Assembly: GCA_918807975.1 (NCBI GenBank)
Contig: OU964919.1
Location: 14,712,001 to 14,776,000 of the forward strand
Direction: 5' to 3'
Length of the DNA stretch: 64,000 nucleotides
DNA from: Aplidium turbinatum
Lineage: Eukaryota > Chordata > Ascidiacea > Aplousobranchia > Polyclinidae
Below are positions 23,302 to 38,300 of the stretch, piece after piece (the stretch's first letter is position 1; each line of letters starts with the position of its first letter). The translations under genes and the position numbers were made by a program. The notes beneath the pieces are model-generated. The model worked only from the letters and a program-made list of their open reading frames with translations, did not search any database and was not told the DNA's origin.

Positions 23302-26300
23302 CTGCAAAGGTCAGAGGCAAAGATGATAAGCATGAATTGAATAAGCAGTAGAAATCTAAGCTTTAAGCAGTAATCTTCAGCAGCCAACCACGACTCGGTT
23401 TACCCTTTATGAATTAATTATTATTCGAAGTAGCACACTTTGTAAAAGAAATGTTCTGACCCTTTTTAAACAATAAAAGGTAATTTAGTACCAAAAAAAA
23501 ATCCGAAAATGTTTTAAAAATGTTTGTACCAAACACAGACAAGATACAACAACACAACAGGGTTGAGCATTATAACAATATATTTTACATACCGTACCAT
23601 AATGATGGAACAAATTTAACCTAACAGTAGCACGTTAAGCCTGTCACGAGAAAGACAATGACGTTGATGGTACACAATAGCCAACCTCACCCATTAGGCA
23701 ACCCACGCGTGCTTTTACCACGAAATAGCCATGAAGCCTTCACATGTGAACGACGTGAAACAAATCTAACTGTTTCCTAGCGAGAAACTGTTGTCGTTTT
23801 ACATCGTTTCTACATCCATTGACGATGAAACGATGCAAAACGGACAACTTATTCTGAGTGGGTTGAACACACTTGGGGCATCATGAAAGAAACAACCAAG
23901 TGATGAGAAAAGTTTAAAATAAAACGCCGTTACTAAACTTTTCAATAAAATCTTCTTTTGACTTCACCAGAGATCCAAAAGAATACGTGGTGTGATAAAA
24001 TAATCAAAAAAATTAGAGATTATCACACTAAATTGGCTAATTCAGTTTTATTATAGACTTTCTCCACACAAGTGTGCCTTTGTCAATATATAAAATTATT
24101 TGAACAGAATTCTATATAAATACTAATTTAAATAATAAAAATAGAATTCCATTTGAATAATATTATATACTGACGAAGACACACTTGTGTAGAGAAAAGA
24201 TGAATTAGCCGATTTAGTGTGGTACTTTCTACTTTTTATTATAATGAAGCATTTCACTGGTGTTTATCGTGACCACGTCTCGAAAGCATTGTCCGTCCCC
24301 TACCTGGTAGTGGACATCAAGGCGTAGAGCATTGAGCATGAGCGTCTGGTTGGCTTGCGGATTCTTGTCCTCGGCCGGTCGGAGGAGGGTGGGGCCGAAT
24401 ACAGTGGCAAGATTGTGAAGGTTCATTTTATTGACGTGCTCACTCTGGGAAACCCTGGAAAGATATCTCTTGATATCAAACACAGCGTAAGCAACGAAAA
24501 AAGTTATCGCCGATTCAGACGCAGCTACGTCAGTTGGTTTCATTCAAATAGAATCACGTTATAGAATTGTCACGTCACGAATCACGAAGTCACGAATAGA
24601 ATTGGCCGCAATTGTTGAGGAAAGAAATTAGATGGGTTTCGTCAGGAGCTCTCTCCACTTTTAGAATTCGGGTGGGGGGGTGATTTTTGGACAGTGGGCT
24701 AAAATCGTCTTAGTCATTTCAACAACAACTTTCGACTCGTCTTAGTCATTCAAACCACTCCAATGAGTAAGGGGGTGATCACCCCCCTTGGATAGAGCCC
24801 ATGGGTTTCGATATCAAGTGCACTGTTGAAACCACACACACGACAAGGAACACGTAGGCTACAACGGATGACATCTATGACGTCAGGCTTCTTTGAAGCG
24901 AAATTGAGAGAGACACAGCTAAGACGAGTTTGCTAATTTTTTTCCTTAAAATTAACAATATCCAGTTATATGATTGCATTACAGTAATCTTTTTAGTCCG
25001 ATCAGCAAAATGCAAACAAACTACAGATTGAAAAGAACAAATGAGAAAAAAACTCAGCACATCTTAAGCAAAGATATACAACAAACTTTACAAAAAGTAT
25101 TTATTCTTCAGTTGAACAAAGGAAGGCAAACCCCATTGGGTGAAACTAGGTGTCAAAAACGTTTTGCTGAGCGTTAAAATTTCAACTTTCGGGATTGCTG
25201 TAGTATATCAGACACATAACCTTGTCATCCGTTCTGTGAAATTTACTCTTAATCATGCTTCTGATTATCGGATGTGGAGTTCTGACTTCGCTTAAAAAAA
25301 GCGTAGTTTTTTTTTGTCGTACGGTACCCATATTTATCGCCTGGTGGTTGAAGATTTAGAATAGTAGACGGGAAGGCAAGAAGCCATCTCCGTACCCACC
25401 TTCAGGCATGCTTTAAGTGTCCTGCCAAAGACACAGACGCATGCTCATGAATGGTGAGGAACAGGCACCCCTTTGAGTGCCGTTCCAGGGCTCTCACCAC
25501 TCAGCTATGCAGGCGACATGCGCAGTTGTTGCAATGAGAGAAACAATCCAAAAAGAAATTTATCAACTTCAACTTACTGGAGTAAGTGGTTACGGAGGAA
25601 GTGGAGGGTCCTGTAGTTAGCTGGAGGAAGATCAGAGAGGAGACGGCGGACTGTTCGTTGTTTGGTTTCCGGATCCGTCAGGGATGCGGCTTCGAGGAAA
25701 TTGCTGTTGCAATCAAGTGATGAGTAAGTAACGATCATCTAACGTTGTTTTAATGCTGATGGAAGTTAGGAATTAAATTAAGAATTAAGTTTCTCTGTAA
25801 AATACGACTATGAAACAATGTAGTTTAGCAGTTAGTTCAAGCTGTGGAATCGCCTGACGATTCCAAGCAAAACGATAAATCCTACGCATTTCCATTCTTA
25901 AGCAGAAAAGTATGTTTTTAGCAAAGAACGAAAACTGCTCTATTTCCTCAGTCTGCAAAAAGTTGACTTTTTGTATCGTTACAACGTCCAGCAACGGCAA
26001 AAGATCGCTTTTATTGACATGGTATGGCCTCAAATTGCAAAAAATGCTTACAAAGGTTATATATCAAAGGTTTTCAACGTGGAATTACTTTCATCCTTCT
26101 ATTGCGAAGTATGCCCCGCGGTCAAAAGCCTTTGTGATTTTTTTTTTCTTCTAATGACAAACCCACCTGTATCTAGCATCGGTGAACAACGGTTCAGGGA
26201 GCTCGCGGAAGTACAACTTCAATACACCAGCCACAGCGTTGATATCCACCTCCCCAAGTAGGATGTTGACGTCTTTCCGGTCTGAAGATGAAGTGAAAAT

Positions 26301-29300
26301 TGTATCACGTGAAATGAAATTTGTATCACGTGAAATGAAAAATTGTATCACGTGAAAGCTTAATTATAAAAGTAGGAAAAAAATGAGGGTATAAATTTAC
26401 GGAATTGTTTTTACCAAATACTGTATACGGTTTCAGAGAGATTGCTACAAGGAGATGAAGGGATAATTCCTTTAAAAAAAAATTGTGGCAAATCGTATGA
26501 TGAACAAACTTAAAGGCAATAGATTGCAGTAATATGATTGTATCCTTTATAAAATTCCCTTCGTAAGCTTCTGTTATAAAGGCGATAATGACAAATGATG
26601 ACACCGCTTGGTGCTGCATCGAATTACTCAGACAACAATACAGTACCAACACAGCTGAACTATAAAAGGACGCGCCGAGATTTCATCCTGATTCAAGATT
26701 ATCGCGTGAATTTTCAACATCAGTCTTTGTGAACCCAAAAACGTATCATTTAAAAAAATCAATTTCAAGGAATAAGAATATTTTAATCAATCTAGTCAGC
26801 TTTTTAAACCCACCAGTATCAAAAGAAGCTTTGAGCGCTTGGATTTCTGATGCGATCCCTGAGACTCTATATATCCCGACCTCGCTCATTCCTCGCCTCT
26901 CAACTTCCGCCACACACTTCCGGACGATCCCAGGGATACCGGAGCTGTCTCTCCTGGAGAGAGAGTTAAATTTGAGATTTGTCGTCACAGAATTGTCATT
27001 TGACGTCACCGTGACGATTGTCATCGTCACAGCTAAGGCACTCACTTGGCAGAGATTTCGATCTTGACTCCAAACAGTCCGTTTGCTTTCTTGGACAGGA
27101 CACGTTGGAGGCTGCGCTCCCTTGGTGTGAACTTGACTGAGACCCTGATGGTGAGTTCATTCATCAGCACGCATTCCTCGATCCATTCTCCCTTATCTCT
27201 CAACGACTCCTGGGTCAGCTGGAGGTACAAACACATGGTTAATTATTGAAAAGTTGATGTATGTCAGGAGTGGGCAACGTGCGGCCCGCGGGTTGCCCTT
27301 TTCCATTTTTTTGTGCGGCTCTTCATCTTCTTCCAGCTATTTCTTTTAGCTTGCGTGAACACAAAATTGACCATTTTCCTACATTAAAAGGTGTCTTTGA
27401 TGGCAGTAATGAGAGCCTGGATGGTTATGCTGGAAGAGTGGCAGTATTGCATGAGGAATTTTCATCTCGATTTACACAATTTCGAAAATATGAATTGGTG
27501 TTTATTTGATGTGCGGCCCTACTGTCAGCACTACATTTTTCTAACTGGCCCTTGAGTAAAAAAGTTGCCCGCCCCTAATGTAAGTTATCCGACGTTATAA
27601 CTACGAAAACTTACGTTTGTCATCCCAATAACACCCAGTTGAGTTTGTAAATGGTGAGTGATAAATCTTGATTTGGCCACTTACCCCAACTTTTCCTTTT
27701 GCAATCAAGACATCGTCGTCATACGAGGCCCCAGCCGAAGCCTCCCTGGCCCTATCGTAGCACAATATTCTGAGAGTCATGGCCCCGTCAAGGTCAAGCT
27801 CAAACTCTTCATTCCATTCCGGGTTGTCCGTGTCTCGGCAGGGTCTTGTCTTTGCTTTGGTCTGGAATTGTCCGTAGGAGTCCACCTCCAACGTACAGTA
27901 GGGGTCTGCAATGTTGAAGAGACGTTATTTGAGAGGCATCGAACCCAATAGAAAAAATGCAGACATCGAAGTACATCCACAGGATACATACTTTTCAGCA
28001 TAGCGATATAGGCTCTGCCAACGTAAGAACTGGAGGCAAGTGTAATTTCAATTTTGGACTACGTATCAGCTAAATTTAGTTCATATCCCTTTGAAATGAT
28101 AGTTTTGAGAATCCAAATTCCAAAGTATGATCACTGAATCTCAAATTCCTGCAAAAACTACTAACTTATACTAGCGATTTCAGCTACTAACAGATCGGCC
28201 TCCAGCCAAATTTTTAGCTACAGGTTGGCATGGCCTGTGTATAAAGGTCAACATAGATGAGACGTACAACTAATAACGGCAACGATTTCCTTCAAAAGTC
28301 TGATTATTCAGATGCACACAAAATACGACCGCCAAAACAGCATAGCGGATAAACACATAACTTTATGAGTGAAGAGACGGCACGAAAAAACAATGATTTT
28401 CTGGGATATAGCACAGATGGTAACTCACTGCAAGCCCGCAGAAAACCTTGACCGGAATGTATTGTAACGTTGAGGTATCCAGAAAGAAGTTCTTCGTCTT
28501 CGTTCATCATCATGGAGCCGAACTTGTTTCTCTTTTTAGTAAAAATAGAGAAATATTAGACAAAGAGATGGGGCCATTGACGCGAAAAAGCAAGATCACA
28601 CAGCAGGGAGCATGTTACTGATACAAAAAAAAACAAAAAACAATGCATGCAATCTACGGCGTATCCAGGTACATGTAAGAATACCGTCTGACTAAACCTG
28701 TGCTTTAAGGTTTTACGCAGAAGTGGACAAGTATTTAACTTGTGGGCAATCTTTTTAAAATTAGAAACGACCCAAAAGACAATCTATTCACATAGTACAT
28801 CCTTTTTTTAAAAAAAACTTGATATCCATATTTTGGCATTGCAAGTCAAGCAAACAACGAAGGAGGTCAGATTTTGAACGCCCCTTTCAAAACAATGGCT
28901 ACAACAACCTACACCTCACCTTTCTTTGACGGACACAATTGGCTAAGAGCATACTAATTTCCAAGGAGGTGAGAGAGAAGCTTTTGAAACATGACTCTTG
29001 CTGCTTCATTACCGCTTCTGTCCATTCAATCCTTTCATAGTCAGATGACATCAGAAACATGTAACTCTAAAAAGAAAAGTGTCCATGAAAACCAAAATTT
29101 TTATAAAGGCCAAATATGTTATACATCCGTGCGCGGGTCAAGATATTATTGCTTAAAAAATTACAGAACATTTGAACAGCTCTTTATTATTATTAATATC
29201 AAAGCAATTATTGCTTCATTGCATTGGCGGTGATAAACTGCAGGACAATCAGAAGAGTACAGGAACATATTATAATGCAGTACACAGATGTTAGATTTGC

Positions 29301-32300
29301 GTTTAGCATGTGCGAATAAGAAAAGATAGAAAGTTAAAATGATTAAATGAAATGCGACCATTTTATCTCCCATGCATTGATATTAGGCTGTAATGTAAAG
29401 CAAAGTTTAGGGTCAATACCAGAAGAGTGTTTATTGCATGTGTAGTTCTTTTGAGGTAAGAATAGTCTAAACAGTTTAAGGCAAAAGTTTGAGGCTTTGT
29501 TCATTCACAGCCCTAACGTATGAAAAAAACATGATCACTCACAAAAACATGAAAAAAACATGATCACTCACAAAAACATGAAAAAAACATGATCACTCCC
29601 AAAAACATGAAAAAAACATGATCACTCACAAAAACATGAAAAAAAACATGATCACTCACAAAACCATGAAAAAAAACATGATCACTCACAAAACCATGAA
29701 AAAAAACATGATCACTCACAAAAACATGAAAAAAACATGATCACTCACAAAAACATGAAAAAAACATGATCACTCACAAAAACATGAAAAAAACATGATC
29801 AATCACAAAACCATGAAGAGAAACAGGGTTGAGAAAAACCCGTTTTTTTTGGGTTTTATTTAAAAAAGATGCAAAAAAGGTAGGTAGATTCATGCTTATT
29901 TCACCTCAAATACTACTTTTTACCAATGAAGTGCCTCTCACTCACAGTACATGCTGGCATAACTCAATAAAATAATGCACTAGGGCTGTTTAACTATGAG
30001 GCCTTCTTGCAAAAATGAGTTTTAGTGTAGTACAAAGTGCCATTACTTCATTTTTATGTACAGAAATATCCACTGTGTTTTCAATTTATCTTTGGAAATT
30101 TCCTTCACAATCACATCCTTAAGTCCTAGTTTGAAGTTTGTTTTAAGTACCTTGTAGTACTTTGGTTCATTTTTTCAATTTTCTGATAAAAATTGGACAA
30201 ATATGATGCTCTGGGTATTTTTGGGTTTTTTTAAGTGGGTTTTTTGAAAAAAACCCACCCGGTTTTTTTTGGGTCGGGTAAAATACCGACAACCCTGAAG
30301 AGAAATGAAATAAAATTATAAATTTAATAAGGAAAACAGTAAAATATTTTGAAGTTAGTGAAACATGGGCCAGCGCAATCAATGGTAAAGCGGTTAAAAC
30401 TGCAATAAACCGGTTTAACTAAACCATCGTTTACTATGTTTACATTGTTTAGTAATACTGTAGCAACAAAAAGGTACAAATTCAAATGTAATTTGTATGT
30501 GCCAGGGAACTTGTAGGCTGTAGCCATACAAAAAATAAAACAAATTTAGTTCCTTCTGTGGCACCATGCCGGTGAGAAATGTTAATAGCGTTTTCAGCAG
30601 CCATTAGCAAGTTACAACAACTCTAAATCAACCAAATGTTACGTTAATTTTTTCCATCAAAATACATTTGTGAAAACATTCTGGTGACTATTTTGGGAAA
30701 ATCAACAAAACAAAAACACTGTTATGCGTTAGTTTAACGTTATCTCATCGCTGTATAGACAACAACTACACACTGCACAGTTGTAGCAATTGTGATGTTC
30801 TTTCTCAGCAGTGAAATGAAATGGTACCGAGAAGTAGAGCTCGACCGATATATTGGTCAGCCGATATTTATCGGCCGATATCAGAGGTTGCCGATAAATT
30901 GTATCAAACGGAATGTCGTTTTATGACTATTAGCAAGAAAGAAATTTGCAGCAATGAAATCGGAGAAAAGGTCCAAATTTCGACCCACCCTAATATATAT
31001 CGGTCGTATCCATTTGGCTGGTTTCCTGTCTTTCCATGTAATGCCTAAGAGTGCTTTTTCATGTGATCTTTGCGCAGTGCGTAGTTTGATTGTTAGTGCT
31101 TTCGTTAAGTTCCATGTTTCTGCTCCGTATGTCATTGTTGGGAGAATGCATTGATTATATACTTTTCTTTTCATTGAGATCGGTAATTTACTTTTAAATA
31201 TTGAGCTCGCTCTTCCAAATGCCTGCCAACCAAGTGTAATTCTTCTTTTAATTTCTTCTTCTTTATCAGGTGATGTGGTTACCATTTGGCCAAGGTATGT
31301 GTATTTGTTTACGTTTTGGAGATTGGCTCCACCTAATGTAATGTTTTGGTTTCCTTTGACATGGTGATTGAACATAACTTGTGTTTTAGTCAAATTCATT
31401 TTGAGACCGACCTCTTTGCTTGTCTCGTCGAGTTCAGTCAACATGGTTCGGAGTTCATTGGGTGTTGAAGATATAAAAATGATGTCATCATTTTGGATAT
31501 TGTCAAATTTTGGATGTCATCAAATGGATACGACAACAAACACAAATCAAAGATATCATTCAAACAATAAAAACTTTAAAGTGGAATTGAGCAGGACATA
31601 TCATGCGAACTGACAACATATGGACAAGAAGAGCTACTGACTGGATACCGCTTGACAATAAACGCAAGAGGGAAACAGAAAACAAGATGGCGAGACGAAC
31701 TCTACCAATTCGACAAACACTGGACACAAACGTGCAAAGACAGACAAAATTATAAAGATATGGGGAAGGCCTTCGTCCTGCAGTAGAACAATAATGGCTG
31801 ACAATGATGATGATATATCGGTATCGGCCTTAAAATTTCATAAATATCAGTATCGGCCTGAAAAGTGATATCGGTCGAGCTCTACCGAGAAGAACGACAT
31901 AATTTCCGTAATAATACGAAACAAAATAGTTTCAACTGTATCACAATTCTTTCATTGTTGAGAAGAAGCGATCTTCCTGGCGTCAGCACTACCTGAGACT
32001 TTTCCAAAAACTTGCGTTTCTCAGCAGTCGAGTGTAGCAAGAATTGACAACGATAGACACGTGTTTCGCCCATGAGGCTGGGCTCATCAGTATCACACCA
32101 CTAATTCATGCCACACAGTTCTCAACCGCTGGGTAAGAATTCAATTGACTGACAAAAGCAGCGGTTGAGAACTATGTGGCATGAATTAGTGGTGCGATAC
32201 CGATGAACCCAGCCTCATGGGCGAAACACGTGTCTATCGTTGTCAATTCTTGCTACACTCGACTGTCGAGAAACACAACTCTTTCACTGTTAAAAGAAGA

Positions 32301-35300
32301 ACCCACCCAATACAATAAATCAGTCCTTTGTTAATTCAACGTTTGCAGACGTTAAATCAGTGTTAATTGGAACTAATTTGGTGTTTGGGGAGCTTTGGGT
32401 AAAGAAAATTTTACTGCAAACCAAAGAAAAGGCGATTGTGCGGAATCGTTTTCGCTTCACTTCAGTGATTTTAACGGCTCGTCACGCTTGAATCACTTAG
32501 TGATGACATCACTGAGATGGAACGAAAACGATTCCATACAGTTGAAGGTGAGTGCACCCCCATGCAAGCAGCCTGCAAGACAGGAGGATTGTGCACCCCA
32601 TAAACCCTACCTTGGGCCGTTCCTGACCATGAAAAGCACAAAAAGATGACATCAAGAGTTGGCATTCAAGATAACTTAAGGTATAGCCTGGCCAAATTTC
32701 CAATCAAACACTACAGCACAATACTAACGTAAACAAAACGATAAATCAATAAAATAACAACGCTTCCTTGAAATCAAGAACTTGGCTAAACTGAAACGCG
32801 TTCCTCCTTGACTAAATTAGTGCTGTAGTGACAGAGCAGAAGTGATACAGCAGTAGTGTGTAGTTGCCACGTTTCATAATTTATTGATCAATTCACAAAG
32901 CACGAAGTCTATTGTAAACGCATGTCACTTTTATGATGGAGAAATACTTGTACAAATTTGCTTTTTTGTACATCGTTTCTTCTAAACCAGGGGTCACCAA
33001 CCTTTTTTGCATGCGGGCCACTTTGGCACTTAGGAGAGCTGTGGCGGGCCGCACTAATAAAATTTTGGGTAAGTTGACTCTTATGCTAGAAAAGAACGCA
33101 TTTCGTACCCTGTATCCAGCGTTACATGTTCTTAAATCTTAGAATACCGCAGCAACAAAAATAGTCAAACAACGCTACTGCCAGGCCAAGCTCCTTTAGC
33201 AACACTTTTGACTTCTTTAACATTGCTTAATAAACGAGGCCACTTGTTTTGCGCACTTATAGCGAGGCGGGCAGTTTTATCAGAATATTCATCGCCAAGC
33301 AAAGAGTGGTGTTGTTGTCACTTCGCTTCACAAAAGATATCTTGCAATTAACAGTTTCAGTAAACATGGAAATGTTTGACACATCGCAATACAGGCAACA
33401 ATAGTGACCTGCAAACATATCAGCGAAAAATAGGCTCCAATAACAGGGAGAAAGAAATCAGGCACCATGAAACAAACGCTTGTGGAAATCACCGAAAAAA
33501 TGTTTCTATCGTAACTCATGAACAGTGTTCCCTATAAAAAAAGCAATGAATTGGTTTTTCATCCTTTTTGTGAGAGTCTATAAAACCGTCTTTCTTTGAT
33601 TATAGAAAAATGTCACTTGCGGTGCATATCAGCATGGCAAGAACTGTTGATTAACAACATTTTGCAGTACTAAGCTAAATATTTTCATACCAGAAAAAGT
33701 CTCTAAGTTTATATAATATAATATTTTTCCTTTAAGTTTATATATAATTATTTATTATAAATTGAGTTGGCACACCGGCCTATTTTGCCAACAAAAACTT
33801 ACATAAAGGAACACTGCTCGTGAAATCCAATTACGGTGAAACGCACACTAGTGTTTACAGGACATTTACAAACTTAAAATAAGCAACCCTATGCTCACAC
33901 ACATTTTCGAAATTTGAAAACAGACGTTTTAATCAACCACTGGGACAGAGTGGCTGGACATCGCATTGGAATAACTTTAAACTACTCCTACCTAGAACTA
34001 CAATCTGATTGGTAGGTCGGTGGAATCGTATACAAAGCAAAAATATGCTTCCCGGAAAGTATTTTTGCCTTCATGCTCTTTAACTCCTCAAGAAAAGTAT
34101 TTTTGGTTATACTTGTGCGCTGATACCTTCCGCGGGCCGCACAAAACAGCGTGGCAGGCCGCCAGTTGGTGACCCCTGTTCTAAACAGTATATTTTGCTG
34201 ACGAGTTACTTTTACGTTGATACAACATCAGTTTATCACGAATTGCAGAGTTTGTTTGACGTTGATTTTAAACATAATTACAAACCTTTCCCTGCATGTG
34301 GTAGATTCTCAAGGGCAGATCCGGCGCGGCGAGTACAATCTTAGCTTCGACCTCCATCAGTCTCTTCCGCAACCTCTCCTCGTTCCTACTCCTCGCCGGA
34401 GCGTGATCGGAGGACTTCTTTGCGTTCTTCTTCCTCTCTCTGGCGATGTCCCGCTTGTACTGTTGCGCTCGATTGCTCATCTGACGTAACTCGTCTTCGC
34501 TCGTCATCGAAACTTCCGGCATCACTGTGACGTCACATTCAAAGTTAGCCACGCGGCTTCAGGTTTCACGAACGGGGAAGCGTGGCCTCAAAATGGGCTA
34601 TGAACAAACAGCAATCGATAACAATAGCGGTCGGAATCTTGTAATCAACGTGGTGCTGACGAGATTCAAAAGATTACAACCGGTTCCCGCTGTCTACGGT
34701 CGCCAATATAATCTACAGCTTTTTTGTTTTCGTTTGTTTGTTTTGGAAACGAAATTTCAACTACTATAAAGAGACAAGAAGCATTTGTTTTTTTGTAATT
34801 TCAAAGATCACCTAAATCAAAATTCCGTCACGTTACAATAAACAAACCAAAAATGGAATGGACAACCGGTAAATCATGACAAGAAACTACGGTTAAAGCC
34901 AATCCTACGTTCCTGTAAACTTGCTGCACGCTACAATGGCTCTATGAGCAGCGTTTAGAATTTAAAATTCGTCGAGAGCCGCAGTAGTTTTACGCTAAGA
35001 TCATTTTTAAGTTTCATGGAAAGCGGAAAAGTTAAAGGAAACCAATAAGGAAGTAGTCGCGCGGACAATATGTTTCTAAACTCGAAGAAAAGGAAACGAT
35101 TGGTTGAATAATTGAATATGCTTGAAGGATAGACGTCCTGCAGTGGACGAACGTCAACAAAACGTGACGTCACGTTATTGCGAAAAGAAAACAAGCATTT
35201 CTGTGCTCTGTTACCCCAATCCCCACGTGCTCCAAAAGTATCTTTAACTGGTCTGGCTCGTTGAAGGAAGAAATCAGTCAATTCTGGTTGAAGAAGCGTC

Positions 35301-38300
35301 AAAATAAATGCGAGATGCTAACAGTTATATAATGTAGATCAGCGTTTCTCAACCGGGGATCTGCGAAACGTTTTCAAGGGGTCCGTAAAAGTTTCCGAAT
35401 TTGCTGCATCATCGATAAGTTACAACAATTAAAAATTGGTTATGTTTTATTTGTGTATTAAGTCTACAGTGATTTTCAAACTGTGTTCAATTGCTCAATT
35501 GATTCTCAAACTTTCCGTCGTTTCAAATTTCAAAAAGAGTTGCACAAAGGTACGGTTGCCGTTAGGAGACGATAATTGCGGTTTAAATTAGATGCTAATG
35601 AAACATCTTGTTCCATTTTTAGTATTACTAGTAAAGGTACTTTAAATGAAGATCGCCAGATTAGACGAAGCCTTTCAGCCATCGCTGTCATGTCAAAAAC
35701 ATCTGCACATGTTGAATTAATGTGAAAAATACTAGTTTTGTCCGCTCACCTGGTAATTTTTATTTAAAAATGAAGTAATCAAGCTGAATCAAGAACTTCC
35801 TATTCAACAAACAAAATTGATCTAACCATGTCTGTTGCCTATTATTAGGTTAGCTTTTAGTTTTCTTTATTGGTCACGTGCTATCTTCTGTCCATAGTTT
35901 AAACCCGAGTTTTGTTTAACACCACGAGCTTTAATTTGGTCATAAGGTGGAACAGAAACTTCATGAAAATAATTATTAACAAGATAACAAGAACGATCGA
36001 CATCGAAATGTATTAAGCTGCACTTCGGTGGCTTGACGTTATTGAAATTACGTCACAACGAAATTACGTCACAACTGTGTGAAAAGAATGCAAGCAGCAG
36101 TGGCGGGTCTCGCCGAAAAAAAAGGAACTACGTAGACTTATCTGACAATGTTGAGGGGGAATTTACTACATTGATTGCTTTTAATGTTTGCCAATCATCA
36201 AAAACATACTTGAAACTGACAAACTCAGTCAAGCAAAGGCTACATGTCAAACAAATCTCTTCCTAGTGATGTATGTGCCCAAACAAACTAAAAGCAAGTT
36301 TTCAAATAGGATGGATGCAAAACATACTAAATTTATCCAACCATGAGCATGTAAATGTTCTCAGATAAGCAATATTTATTGGATAAATAACAGGGCTTTC
36401 GAACTAAGCTCAGTAACTTTGACACTCATGCAAACTGCCCAACCGTTAACTTGGTGCTTTTCACATCGTTTCAAGGTTTGCATACAATGATTCAATGTTT
36501 AAAAAAATACTGATTTTTTGGCAGAGTAGTAACTGGTTGATCATGACCAGCGGAAAAATGAAATACTTTCTCTGCACAAAGAAACAAAGATTTTCTCTTT
36601 AGGATGAAATTTTGCGCTTGATTGAAAATGTGATCACGTGGTTTTGAAGGCTCAGTTTCGAATTGTTTGTTCAAAGGGAAACAACTGAAGCAGAAAAACG
36701 ATAAATTGAAATTGAGATGCGACACCAATAGTCACCTTCAGAGTCCTCCTTTGGTTGAAATGACAAGTCGGCGAGGGGGATGTACCATTTGCATTCGTAA
36801 GAGTCCTTCGAATGGAAAACACTGAAAAAAAGACATCGTTTAGGAAACTAGCCCTTTTTCAGTTCGCAGCCAGTAAAAGTGTCCGATTTTGAATGGTTGC
36901 TTCGTTGCTAGGTTTTTGATATGTTGCCAGATCAAACTTTTACAATAAAGAAATTACTTTATTCAATTATGAGCATGCGAAATCAAGCAACAACACGGCA
37001 TTTAAACAAGATATGAAAGAAAACACGAAAGTTTGGTTTTGTTTGCTTGTGGTGTGAGAATATGTGACAAGCTTATGTGAGAGCTTATGTGACAAGCTAC
37101 TGAAATGTGATTAAGTTTGGTCGAAAAATTGAAAAATTTTAATTAACATGTGAAAAAAATCATTGGCAACACTGACCCAGCACCGCTTTTTTGTTTGGCG
37201 CATAACAGCAAGTCGCTGTACAGAAAACAATGCCGTAGTTTTCTGCTCCCATCTGTGGCGATCTGAAAGCAACAAAAAGAAAACGTTGCCCAAATTAGAA
37301 GTCAAATCTACAAAATTAACTGAGAGATCTTTCTAAAATTATTCTAAAATATGAACAACACAATTTGACATTATTAATAAACGAATAACAGCATAAAACA
37401 AATCGCATTTTATCTAAAATAACTGTGAAAGAAAAAAGAAACTTCCATTATCTGTTTTATTATCTATTAAACTGTTTCAGCAAACTTTAAACGGACTTTT
37501 TGATTTAAGGTTGCACAATCCAAAACCAACGTTAATTTTGTTTGACAAAGACTTTTGACGTTAAGCTCCTTCCTCACAAACCTCCACCAAGAATCCTTCC
37601 TTAATCAGTTCTCGATGAGCTGATCTCGCAGCAGCAGCAGCCGAAGAAGGGACCCGACGCGGTTTGAAGGAGGAGGAAGATGTGGAATTGATCCGCTCCA
37701 AAAAGATTTGGGAATGCTTTAAAACCTGCAGACAGGAAGAAAATTCGAACACATTAGTAAAAGAAATTACATTTACAACTGATATCCTCCTTTGAGGTTC
37801 ACATTAAATATAGAATAATTCTGTAAAAAGTCGCGAACGAATGACTGAAGTCAACCAATGCAAAGTCGAAATGCATTCGTCATCAAGTGCTTGCTGCACT
37901 TACAACGCATCACTAACGTGCAATCACGACGTCATCGATCGTAAACATACGTCACTATCACTACGTCATATCTTGCTTGCAACTTGTTGCAAGTACAGAA
38001 TTAAACAATTTTTAGCCACAAATATAAAAAATATCCACAGGAAAGAAATCTTTACTTCGAATCAAGGAAACAAAATATAAACGAAATGAAAATTCACCTG
38101 TCTCAATATTTGGTAGTCCGGATGTCGATGAGGAGTGTGCTTGAGGAGATCCTGCAGTACCAACGTGGTCCGCATCACTCTCTCCACAGGCTTGTACAAG
38201 ACGTCTGTAAGGATCGCAAGTTGTTAAATTGCTTGGAGTTGTAAAAAAACCTTTACACGGCAATGTACATCTTTGTTGGATCTAACAAATAAAAAGTCAG

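Noticed and set aside
29521-29818. CRISPR-like regular repeats
   Set aside because: Units are contiguous with no unique spacers, in a eukaryotic intron; it is a plain tandem repeat.
32395-32665. Candidate BCR exon between exons 18 and 19 (text [13 protein letters not shown])
   Set aside because: Loose likeness to CFRSFSLTS, but the true match is exon 19 at 28920-29066 and phases close without it.
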